A stretch of DNA of 64,000 bases, taken from positions 62,001 to 126,000 of the forward strand of contig CAJQMR010000004.1 in the NCBI GenBank assembly GCA_905479495.1, read 5' to 3'. The stretch's first letter is position 1. Every line of letters starts with the position of its first letter. Positions 15,887 to 23,654 of the stretch are shown one piece after another. The stretch is from an uncultured Anaerolineae bacterium (GTDB lineage Bacteria; Chloroflexota; Anaerolineae; Promineifilales; Promineifilaceae). The position numbers and the translations under genes were made by a program. The notes beneath the pieces are model-generated. The model saw nothing but the letters and a program-made list of their open reading frames with translations. It made no database searches and was not told the DNA's origin.

Positions 15887-16305
15887 TGGAAATAGAACTA
15901 AACACAATTTTTCGCTGGTGCAACGATGTAGCATCGATGCGCCGCTTTTATACAGATTGTTTAGGGCTGGAAGAAACGTATTTTCGTGATGATGTCGATC
16001 ATGGCTGGCTCGCGTACCAGATTGGCCAGGTACAGTTGGTGTTTATCCGCGCGGCTACACCGCAGCCAATGGCAACCGAATTTGCCAGAAATCCTGGCTA
16101 CCAGGGTGGATCGCTTACAACAGAATCATGGGTTTTAAAAATGGACCAGCCCTCTTTTGCAGCCATTGTTAAGCGGCTACAGGCCAGCAGCTATACCCTC
16201 TACGCACCAGAGCCAGAAAAGCCACGCCCCGGCGCACTGCAATTTTTAGCGTTAGACCCAATGGGCTTTACGATTGAAGTTTATACTGAATTTGAAGCTT
16301 CGTAG
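15886..16305 (+). CDS. VOC family (glyoxalase/bleomycin resistance fold) protein
   Basis: A 139-residue protein with the paired beta-alpha-beta units of the vicinal oxygen chelate fold: RWCNDVASMRRFYTDCLGLEE near the start and LQFLALDPMGFTIEVYTEFE at the end. The Glu in IEVY is a usual metal ligand. Substrate cannot be told; the family includes lyases, dioxygenases and drug-binding proteins. ATG at 15886 overlaps the stop of the VOC remnant, so two VOC genes once stood in tandem and one has collapsed. A hairpin follows at 16317. Confidence 0.8.
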   Translation: MEIELNTIFRWCNDVASMRRFYTDCLGLEETYFRDDVDHGWLAYQIGQVQLVFIRAATPQPMATEFARNPGYQGGSLTTESWVLKMDQPSFAAIVKRLQASSYTLYAPEPEKPRPGALQFLALDPMGFTIEVYTEFEAS

Positions 16306-16316
16306 GGTTGCCATAA

Positions 16317-16355
16317 AAAAGCCGACGCACCCTCTGCACAGATACGTCGGCTTTA
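16317..16355. terminator. Bidirectional hairpin terminator
   Basis: AAAGCCGACG and CGTCGGCTTT face each other across about 17 bases. Read on the minus strand the hairpin is followed by six T residues, so it best ends the minus-strand stress-protein gene; on the plus strand it can end the VOC transcript. Confidence 0.8.
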
Positions 16356-16382
16356 TGTGGAGGTGAGTGACCAACGGCCGTT

Positions 16383-16847
16383 TCAAACCAACGGCTGCCA
16401 GCTCTTAGAAAACTTGGCGAAAGCTTCTTTCTGCTTCCCCTCAAATTCTGATAGTTGATTGGCCAGAATAACCACATCGACCCTGTATAAATCGGCATAG
16501 TGGGAGATAGTTTCGTTATTAAAGCCAACGGCCGTATCAATCGTCAATGAAACCTCACCAAACTGCTGCGCATGTGCCCGAAACCCCCGCAGCGCCGAAA
16601 ACAAGAGTTCCCGGTCAAATTCCGTGTCCTCACAAACCACAAGCAGCACCAAATCCATCTTAATCTTGGCAGCAAAATCCAGCACAGACGTTACCACCAT
16701 ATCTGAAAGATGTTCAAATTGAATTGGCAATAAAATACGTTGGACAGCAGTAGGATAACTTCGCGGCCTCTGCCAGAGTGACGTCGTTACTGGTAAATAA
16801 TGCCAGGCAGATTCCGTTGTAGTCGTGGCGGGAAACGATCTAATCAT
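16383..16847 (-). CDS. Universal-stress-protein-like domain protein
   Basis: A 154-residue soluble protein. After a 40-residue polar lead it shows the UspA layout: RILLPIQFEHLSDMVVTSVLDFAAKI, LVLLVVCEDTEF, and near the end YRVDVVILANQ. The Gly-rich ATP-binding loop of many Usp proteins (GxxGxxxxS) is not present, so it is probably a non-ATP-binding member. ATG at 16847 follows GGGAGGTGCCCTG. It lies head-to-head with the polyphosphate kinase gene, sharing a 224-base control region that contains a near-palindrome at 16864-16884. Confidence 0.7.
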   Translation of the reverse strand: MIRSFPATTTTESAWHYLPVTTSLWQRPRSYPTAVQRILLPIQFEHLSDMVVTSVLDFAAKIKMDLVLLVVCEDTEFDRELLFSALRGFRAHAQQFGEVSLTIDTAVGFNNETISHYADLYRVDVVILANQLSEFEGKQKEAFAKFSKSWQPLV

Positions 16848-17071
16848 CAGGGCACCTCCCAAGTTATAAACACACTGTGTTATACTGAATTGGGACACAG
16901 AAGAGTGGAAACCCTTTGTATCTTCCACATACTACTCGGGCGAGTAGTCACTTCATACAATTAATCTTACGAACAACCTTACGATAACATTAAGTCTAAT
17001 CAAATAAAGGCTCTAGCACAAGGGTCATGGGTCAACTGTACTAATTTTTTAATCTATCAAATGAGGAGGCA

Positions 17072-17941
17072 ATGATGGGCACTGATGTGACAGCAAGTGA
17101 AACGGCCGTATCCAATCCCCAAAACAAATCCATTTTGCGCAAAAACGGCAAGCTCAAAAGCAACTTTTATGAACAGGAGCTGGTACGCTTGCAAGAAGAG
17201 CTGATCAAGCTGCAATATTGGGTGCAAGAAAAAGGCTTACGGGTCGTCATTCTGTTCGAAGGGCGAGATGCAGCAGGCAAAGGCGGCGTGATCAAGCGCA
17301 TCACCGAACGAATGAACCCCCGCATTGCTCGCATTGTGGCTTTAGGCACCCCCAGCGACCGAGAAAAAACGCAATGGTGGTTTCAACGCTACGTAGCGCA
17401 ACTGCCTGCTGCTGGAGAAATTGTGCTGTTCGACCGCAGTTGGTACAACCGCGCCCTGGTAGAGCATATCATGGGTTTTTGTACTGATGATCAGTATCGA
17501 GAATTTTTACGCTCTTGCCCTCAATTTGAGCGGATGCTCGTCCGCTCTGGTATCGTCGTGCTCAAATATTGGTTTTCCGTCAGCGATGAAGAACAGGAGC
17601 GCCGCTTTCAATCTCGCCTGACAAATCCTGTCAAACGCTGGAAGCTCAGCCCAATGGATGTGGAATCACGGAATCGCTGGATGGAATATTCTCGCGCCAA
17701 AGACGTGATGTTTGATCACACCGACATCAAACAATGCCCCTGGTTTGTGGTTCCCTCAGATGACAAAAAACGGGCTCGGCTTAACTGCATCAGCCACATC
17801 CTCAGTTCCATCGACTATGAAGACATCGCACCGGAAAAGATTGAATTGCCACCTCGCCAAAAAGAGTCAGGCTACATTCGCCCACCGATGAATGAGCAAA
17901 CTTTTGTGCCGGACCTGTACCCAGTGCTGGCGTCAGATTAA
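17072..17941 (+). CDS. ppk2: Polyphosphate kinase 2 (PPK2 family)
   Basis: A 289-residue kinase. Walker A G64RDAAGKGG72 and the lid/Walker B region LFDRSWYNRA at 119-128 are complete, with the following GFCTDDQYREF and KYWFSVSDEEQERRF segments typical of class I PPK2. The enzyme moves phosphate between polyphosphate and nucleoside di- or monophosphates in the cytoplasm. GAGGAGGC lies just before the ATG. The first 20 residues are a variable lead that includes the ETAV reading of ACGGCCGT. The divergent stress-protein gene suggests stress-linked use of polyphosphate. Confidence 0.93.
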   Translation: MMGTDVTASETAVSNPQNKSILRKNGKLKSNFYEQELVRLQEELIKLQYWVQEKGLRVVILFEGRDAAGKGGVIKRITERMNPRIARIVALGTPSDREKTQWWFQRYVAQLPAAGEIVLFDRSWYNRALVEHIMGFCTDDQYREFLRSCPQFERMLVRSGIVVLKYWFSVSDEEQERRFQSRLTNPVKRWKLSPMDVESRNRWMEYSRAKDVMFDHTDIKQCPWFVVPSDDKKRARLNCISHILSSIDYEDIAPEKIELPPRQKESGYIRPPMNEQTFVPDLYPVLASD

Positions 17942-18019
17942 CGCTTGCTGTAAAAGGTGGAGACCCCTTGCCCCACGCCGTAAACTAAAATACTGATTTA
18001 CGCGTGGAGGTTTTTTTGC

Positions 18020-19189
18020 ATGCAGCGAAAGCGACTGTTGTATGGACTTTTGGGATTGATAGGCATTTGCATGGTAACGGCCGTTGCCATCTATTTTTAC
18101 GCACGCCAACGAATTAATTTTGCCCCACTGATAAGCGATGCTGAAGTGGCCAATATTACCGTGCCCGACGGTTTTGCCGTACAAATTTTTGCCGATGGCT
18201 TAAGGGGACCCCGTTTTATAGCCGTTGGGCCAGACGGTGTTCTTTACGTGGCTGACCGGGGCAATGACCGCATCGTCGCTTTGCCTGATACCAACGGTGA
18301 TGACCAGGCCGATGAAATCCGCGTGTTGGCCGATGGCCTAAACAACCCCCACAACATGATTTACCATGAAGGAGCCTGGTACGTCGCCGTTACCGAAGGA
18401 GTCGTGCGCCTTGTGGATGAGGATGGCGACGGTACGGCCGATTCCCAAACCACGCTCATCGACACCTATCTGCCACCCGGCCAACACAGCAGCCGCACGA
18501 TCGCCTTTTTGCCAAACGGCCGTTTGCTCATCTCTGCCGGATCCACTTGCAACGTCTGCGAAGAAGAAGACCCCCGCCGCGCCGCCATCACCAGCTACGA
18601 CAGCCCTGTGGGGCAAGATCAACTTACCGGCGAGCAAGTTTACGCTACCGGCTTGCGCAACGCCGTCGGCCTGGCCATCCACCCGGAAACTGGCCAGCTG
18701 TGGGTCACGAACAACGGCCGTGATTTACTGGGCGATGACCTCCCGCCAGAAACCGTCTACATTGTGGAGGAAGGCAGTGACTACGGGTGGCCATCATGCC
18801 ACAGCGGCACTGTGTTGGACCCCGAATTTGGCTTTGCAGGTGCCTGTGAGGCTGTTGGACAGCCAATTGTCTCCATGCAAGCCCATTCCGCGCCGCTGGG
18901 ACTCACCTTTTACACGGGCGATGCCTTTCCCCCCGAATACCAGGGCGACTTGTTTATTGCCTTTCACGGCTCATGGAACCGCCGCGTGCCCACAGGTTAC
19001 AAGGTAGTGCGCGTGCCGCTAGACGGCAGTAGTCCCATTGGCCCGGTTGAAGATTTTGCTACAGGCTGGTTAAATAGCGACACGACTTCAAACGGCCGTC
19101 CCGTAGACGTGACCGTTGGAGCAGACGGCGCGCTTTATGTCAGCGATGACAAGGGCGGTTTTATCTATCGAATATATGCGGAACCATAA
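18020..19189 (+). CDS. Membrane-anchored sugar/sorbosone dehydrogenase-like beta-propeller
   Basis: A 389-residue protein with one N-terminal membrane helix (about 6-27) and an extracytoplasmic propeller. Repeats carry the usual blade ends: GPDGVLYVADRGNDRIV, NNPHNMIYHEGAWYVA, HPETGQLWVTNNGRDLLG and LFIAFHGSWNR. This matches the GSDH/sorbosone dehydrogenase group, which uses PQQ in true members, and also NHL-like strictosidine synthase folds. A Cys pair (CNVCEEEDP) near residue 180 may form a disulfide. GGAGG precedes the ATG. PQQ genes are not in the window, so cofactor and substrate are open. Confidence 0.82.
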   Translation: MQRKRLLYGLLGLIGICMVTAVAIYFYARQRINFAPLISDAEVANITVPDGFAVQIFADGLRGPRFIAVGPDGVLYVADRGNDRIVALPDTNGDDQADEIRVLADGLNNPHNMIYHEGAWYVAVTEGVVRLVDEDGDGTADSQTTLIDTYLPPGQHSSRTIAFLPNGRLLISAGSTCNVCEEEDPRRAAITSYDSPVGQDQLTGEQVYATGLRNAVGLAIHPETGQLWVTNNGRDLLGDDLPPETVYIVEEGSDYGWPSCHSGTVLDPEFGFAGACEAVGQPIVSMQAHSAPLGLTFYTGDAFPPEYQGDLFIAFHGSWNRRVPTGYKVVRVPLDGSSPIGPVEDFATGWLNSDTTSNGRPVDVTVGADGALYVSDDKGGFIYRIYAEP

Positions 19190-19252
19190 CCAACATTTTC
19201 TCGGAAACGTTCAGCTTGAAAACGGTTTCCAGGAAAGCTTAAAGATGAAATC

Positions 19253-19834
19253 ATGTCAATCATAACCCTCCTTATTCTCATCCTCATGTTTATCACGCCA
19301 ATCATCTCTGTTATGACGGTGGTGCTCCGTTTTGCCGAAATAAAGCAGTCGGCTAACTGGCCGCAAATCACCGGGGAAGTAACGGATGTGCGTCTTTCGC
19401 AAAGCGGCCGTGAGTATCAACCTTTGCTTGAAATCGCCTACACTGTGGATGGCGAAGCGTACAGCAGTCGTCAATATCCAGTGAGCAAGAGTGGGAAGGC
19501 TAAAGGAAGCAAAAAATGGGCGCGAGAATTTAGCTTGCAGTTTAAGCCAGGAACGGCCGTTTCCCTCTACTACGATCCCCGACGTCCCAAACGGGCCACC
19601 CTCAGCCCCCAACAAATGCGAACCAGCGATTCTCGTTTGCAACTCACCAGCGGCATCATGATTTTGCTCTCCGTAGGCATTCACCTGCTAGGCGCACGAG
19701 GCATTATCGCCAGCTACCTGGACCTTTCCGGCAGCTCCGTTGCCATCACCATGCTCATCACCACCGTGGTCACTCTGCTGTTGGGCGGTGCATTGGGCCT
19801 GCTGGTTCAGGAAATGCGCCAGCCCAAAATCTGA
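19253..19834 (+). CDS. DUF3592 membrane protein
   Basis: A 193-residue protein with one N-terminal helix (about 3-24), a central outer beta domain and two C-terminal helices (about 130-150 and 162-184). The middle part (WPQITGEVTDVRLSQSGREY, then PGTAVSLYYDPRRPKRA) is the DUF3592 pattern. The function of this domain is not known. The ribosome site is weak. It ends 11 bases before the large propeller gene, so the two are probably in one transcript, and it could be part of the same envelope complex. Confidence 0.75.
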   Translation: MSIITLLILILMFITPIISVMTVVLRFAEIKQSANWPQITGEVTDVRLSQSGREYQPLLEIAYTVDGEAYSSRQYPVSKSGKAKGSKKWAREFSLQFKPGTAVSLYYDPRRPKRATLSPQQMRTSDSRLQLTSGIMILLSVGIHLLGARGIIASYLDLSGSSVAITMLITTVVTLLLGGALGLLVQEMRQPKI

Positions 19835-19845
19835 TTCCCCATCTG

Positions 19846-22800
19846 ATGGCCGCTTCATCCCAGACCCAGCGCCGACGTTGGCTGCTGATCGGCAGCATTT
19901 TGCTGCTATTTCTTTGCCTGGGCGGTTTGGCTACCCTCATCACCAGCTACCCCATTTTGGGCAGTACGGCCGTTGCCAATCCCCCCATCACCTGGACCAG
20001 CCTACCCAGCCCAACCATTGCCAAATCGGGATTCATCAGCTTTAGTAACGCCCAAAAAATCAATGATTTAGCCCGGCGCGATGGCTTCATTTGGGCCGCC
20101 AGCGACGGTGGACTGCTGGTCTGGCAGGAAAGCGATCTGAGCCAGGTCGTTAAATTCAGCAGCGAGCACGGTTTGGCCGAAAATCAAATCACCAGCGTAG
20201 CGGTAGGGATTGATGGCGCGATTTGGCTGGGCACTGCTTCAGCAGGCGTCAGCCGGTACGATGGCACAAGCTGGCAAACATTTACCGGCGCCGCTGGCCT
20301 GCCCAGCAGCACCGTGCGCGATCTGGTTGTGAGCGCCGACGGGATGGTGTGGGCCGCCACAGATGGCGGCATTGGCCGTTACGACGGCCGTCGCTGGTTT
20401 AGCTACACGCGCGGCCGCACCCTCTTGCAGCTGCCCAGCAACAATGTGAGCAGCCTGACCCTGGCGGCGGATGGGCTAACCATTTATGCAGGTACCACGG
20501 AAGGCGTGGTGCAGTTCAACGGCCGTTCCTGGGACAGTTTAGCACAGGTGGGCAGCCAGGCCGTCAACACCATTCAAGCTGTGGCCGTAACGCCAGACGG
20601 CCGTCTTTGGGCCGCCACCCAGGCCGGGCTCACCCTGTACGATGGCAGCGGCTGGCAACTCTTTACCACCGCCGACGGCCTGGCCAGCGAAGATATACGC
20701 CGCGTGTCTGCCAACGTGGATGGCTCCGTTTGGGTAAGCTACGGCGAACAAGGGTTAGGGCTGACGCAGGTGGAATTGAGCAATGGATTGCCGTTAGTTA
20801 CGGCCGTTTCCCCACCCAACGATCAAATTTTCGCCATCCTGCCTACCGCCAGCGACTTGTGGCTGGGCAGCGCAGCTGGGTTGCTGCGGCGCGACGGTTC
20901 CGGCAGCTGGCAGACCATCGAGCCACCCAGTGAAATCCCTGCCAATCAGATTGCCAATCTGTTGATTGCCGACGGGCAGCCGTGGCTGGGCACGCCCAAA
21001 GGCGTGAGCCGCTTCAACGGCACAAGTTGGGAGACAGTCGATGGGTTACCGGAAACGGCCGTTTCCAGCCTCAACCTGGACAACAACGGTCAGCTCTGGA
21101 CCACTTTTGGCAGCGTGGGCCAGGGCGCAGCCAGCTACGATTTTGCCAACGACAGATGGCAGGCAGTAAGCTGCCCGGTCAGCGGACCCGCCTCGCCCTA
21201 CGTGCGCCATATCGTGCAGACCAGCGATGGCCTGCTCTGGTTTGCCACCGAAGCCGGATTGGCCACGTTTGACACTAAAACACAGCGCTGGAACCTGCTC
21301 ACAACCGATGATGGCCTGCCGGATAACGCCGTCCAGGCGCTGGCGCTGCATCCAGACGGCCGCTTGTGGGTGGGGACAAATGCCGGGTTGGTGGTGTGGC
21401 AAGACGGCCGTTTCATCAGCCTGAACCAGGATGACGTGCGCGAACTGGCCATCGGGCCAGAGGGCACCGTCTGGTTCATCACCGCCGACGCCGTTTACCG
21501 TTGGCGCGATGGCCAAACGCAAAACATCGTGCCGCCACCAGTGAGCCAGGTATTTGATGTGCTGGCCACCGAAACCGGGTTTTGGCTGGCAGCCGCCGAG
21601 GGCGTGGCTTTTTACGATGGCACCCAGGGGGGAAACGGCCGTTGGCAACGCTTTGGTTCCGAAGATGGTCTGCCCGGTGACCGGGTCACAGCCCTGGACG
21701 CAGCCACCGACGGCACCGTTTGGGCCAGCAGCGAACTGCTGCCAGAAGATTCGGCGCTGAGCAGCGGCCTGTACGGCACCTACACCATTCACCACAATTA
21801 TTTGAGCTTTTTTAACGGCCGTTCCTGGCAACCAACCATCCGACCAGCCCCCATTGGCCTGCTCAACCCCGTCATCACCAGCATCACCACCACGCCCGAT
21901 GGGGCCACCTGGCTGGCCAGTTTGGGCGGCATCAGCCGGTTCGATGGCCAACAGTGGACCCAATTCACGATGCTCAACGGCCTGCCCGCGCACGAAGTGT
22001 ACCAGCTGCTCACCGTGGGTAATACGGTTTGGGCCATCACCAAAGGAGGGCTGGCCCAGTTTAACCCCACCACACAAAGCTGGAAATCTTTTGCGGGCGT
22101 GGGAGCGTGGTCCAACTTCGAGGCGGTGCGCCTGGCCGCTGATGCCAGCGGGACGATTTGGGCTGGCAACGGCACGGAACTGCGCCGCTACGATGGGCAA
22201 AGTTGGCAAATCGTGCCCATTGACCTGCCTAACCCAGCGGTTGAGGTGGATGATTTTGTGGTGGAACCAGACGGCCGTTTCTGGTTGGCGGCACATCTGG
22301 AAACCCCTGAGCAAACCCAACAGCTGCTGGCCACATTTGACGGCCAAACCTGGCAATGGCATGAGGTTCAATTACGGTCAGGCGGAGCTTTTTCTCGCTT
22401 ATGGTTGGGGCCAGACGACCGTCTCTGGGCCAGCAACGACACCAGTTTGTGGCACATGGATCTAACCTCGGGAAACGTCAGCCAGCCCAGCCAATACCCG
22501 GAATTGATCCGAGCCATCACCGATGTGACGTTTTTGCCAGATGGGAGGCCCATCGCCGCCACTCGTTTCGAGGCTACGCCGCTACTGCTGGAGCCAAATG
22601 GGGCCACGCCACTGGATGTGCCACTCATCGCCAGCAATGCCTTCGCGGTGCATGTGGCTGGGAACGGCCGTCTCTGGCTGGGCACCAATCAAGGCGCAGC
22701 ACGGCAGCTGGCCGATGGGAGCTGGCAGCAGTTTCCCCTCACTGAGCCAGAAGTCGTCCAAACCGTCACCGAACTAACCGTGGCGCAGGAAGGCAGCTTG

Positions 22801-23565
22801 CTGCTAGGTAGCAGCAGCGGCAACGTGCTGCGTTGGGCTGACGGGCAAGTTTCAGCATTAACCAATCGGGATGGCCGCAGCGAAGGCTCAATTATCAGTA
22901 CCTTGCTTGAAGCGGCCGATGGCTCGCTGTGGCAAGGCAGCTTTGGCGGCAGCGTCGCTCGGCTAGACGGGGATCGCTGGCGGCCTTTTCCGGCCAGTCC
23001 GGCGATTTATGGGGAACAGGTGTTAGAAGCGGCCGTATCGGACCCCAGCACGCTCTGGTTAACCACCCACGACGGCCTGGTTTCCATCACCACCGTGGGC
23101 GAGCGGACCGTTTGCCAGCGCGTAACGGCGGATTATCCAGAGGCCGCTGGGCTGACTGCTGATTTAACTGGGCAGCTGTGGCTAGTGTCTGAGCGGATGG
23201 TGTACCGGGGGGATGCAGCCGGTTTTGAGCGGATGGGTACGTTGGCTTTGCCAATTACGGCCGTTGCTCCCGATGGGGCTGTGTGGTACGTCACAGAAAG
23301 TGATGTGGTGCGTGTTCAAGGGAATCAACGGCTGCCGGTCGCTCACAATTTAGCGCCAGAAACAATCACTGCGCTGGCCATTGCCCCAGACGGCACCATC
23401 TGGTTGGGGACAACAAACGGTGCGGCCGTTTTTCAAAGCGGCCAATGGCGCAGCCTCACCGCAGCGGATGGGCTGGCCAGCAATCATGTCACACACATTG
23501 CCATCGCCGACGATGGCTCTGTTTGGCTGGGCACGTTGGGTGGGGTGAGTTGGATACGGCCGTAG
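19846..23565 (+). CDS. Very large membrane-anchored Reg_prop beta-propeller protein
   Basis: A 1239-residue protein: a short cytoplasmic start, one membrane helix (about 11-33), and then some two dozen Reg_prop blades recognisable by DGxxWxGT, GLAxxxIxxVAxxxDGxxWxG and similar motifs, enough for about three or four propellers. In hybrid two-component sensors these blades form the sensor part, but here no kinase, GGDEF or DNA-binding domain follows, so it is an orphan ligand- or protein-binding module outside the membrane. About a dozen ACGGCCGT copies lie inside, often coding the N/D-G-R-W/L turn of a blade, so the palindrome has been fitted to the repeat unit. Confidence 0.85.
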   Translation: MAASSQTQRRRWLLIGSILLLFLCLGGLATLITSYPILGSTAVANPPITWTSLPSPTIAKSGFISFSNAQKINDLARRDGFIWAASDGGLLVWQESDLSQVVKFSSEHGLAENQITSVAVGIDGAIWLGTASAGVSRYDGTSWQTFTGAAGLPSSTVRDLVVSADGMVWAATDGGIGRYDGRRWFSYTRGRTLLQLPSNNVSSLTLAADGLTIYAGTTEGVVQFNGRSWDSLAQVGSQAVNTIQAVAVTPDGRLWAATQAGLTLYDGSGWQLFTTADGLASEDIRRVSANVDGSVWVSYGEQGLGLTQVELSNGLPLVTAVSPPNDQIFAILPTASDLWLGSAAGLLRRDGSGSWQTIEPPSEIPANQIANLLIADGQPWLGTPKGVSRFNGTSWETVDGLPETAVSSLNLDNNGQLWTTFGSVGQGAASYDFANDRWQAVSCPVSGPASPYVRHIVQTSDGLLWFATEAGLATFDTKTQRWNLLTTDDGLPDNAVQALALHPDGRLWVGTNAGLVVWQDGRFISLNQDDVRELAIGPEGTVWFITADAVYRWRDGQTQNIVPPPVSQVFDVLATETGFWLAAAEGVAFYDGTQGGNGRWQRFGSEDGLPGDRVTALDAATDGTVWASSELLPEDSALSSGLYGTYTIHHNYLSFFNGRSWQPTIRPAPIGLLNPVITSITTTPDGATWLASLGGISRFDGQQWTQFTMLNGLPAHEVYQLLTVGNTVWAITKGGLAQFNPTTQSWKSFAGVGAWSNFEAVRLAADASGTIWAGNGTELRRYDGQSWQIVPIDLPNPAVEVDDFVVEPDGRFWLAAHLETPEQTQQLLATFDGQTWQWHEVQLRSGGAFSRLWLGPDDRLWASNDTSLWHMDLTSGNVSQPSQYPELIRAITDVTFLPDGRPIAATRFEATPLLLEPNGATPLDVPLIASNAFAVHVAGNGRLWLGTNQGAARQLADGSWQQFPLTEPEVVQTVTELTVAQEGSLLLGSSSGNVLRWADGQVSALTNRDGRSEGSIISTLLEAADGSLWQGSFGGSVARLDGDRWRPFPASPAIYGEQVLEAAVSDPSTLWLTTHDGLVSITTVGERTVCQRVTADYPEAAGLTADLTGQLWLVSERMVYRGDAAGFERMGTLALPITAVAPDGAVWYVTESDVVRVQGNQRLPVAHNLAPETITALAIAPDGTIWLGTTNGAAVFQSGQWRSLTAADGLASNHVTHIAIADDGSVWLGTLGGVSWIRP

Positions 23566-23570
23566 GAAAT

Positions 23571-23649
23571 CACCCCCTCCCTGACCCTCCCCCTAAAAAG
23601 GGGAAGGAACAGGCCCCCTCTCCCTTAAGGGAGAGGGCTAGGGTGAGGG
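23571..23649. repeat. Intergenic palindrome cluster with CCCTCTCCCTTAAGGGAGAG
   Basis: A 22-base palindrome at 23616-23637 and a smaller hairpin at 23587-23606 lie within outer matching arms (about 23571-23580 and 23640-23649). It fills the gap where the propeller gene and the copper operon converge, and may end both transcripts. Confidence 0.75.
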
Positions 23650-23654
23650 TATTT

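Noticed and set aside
16864-16884. Near-palindrome TATAAACACACTGTGTTATA as an operator
   Set aside because: It has mismatches and resembles overlapping promoter boxes; too weak to call.
21046-22371. 441-codon open frame on the minus strand inside the propeller gene
   Set aside because: It mirrors the repeats of the plus-strand gene, is rich in Gly/His/Arg shadow residues, and has no domain or ribosome site.
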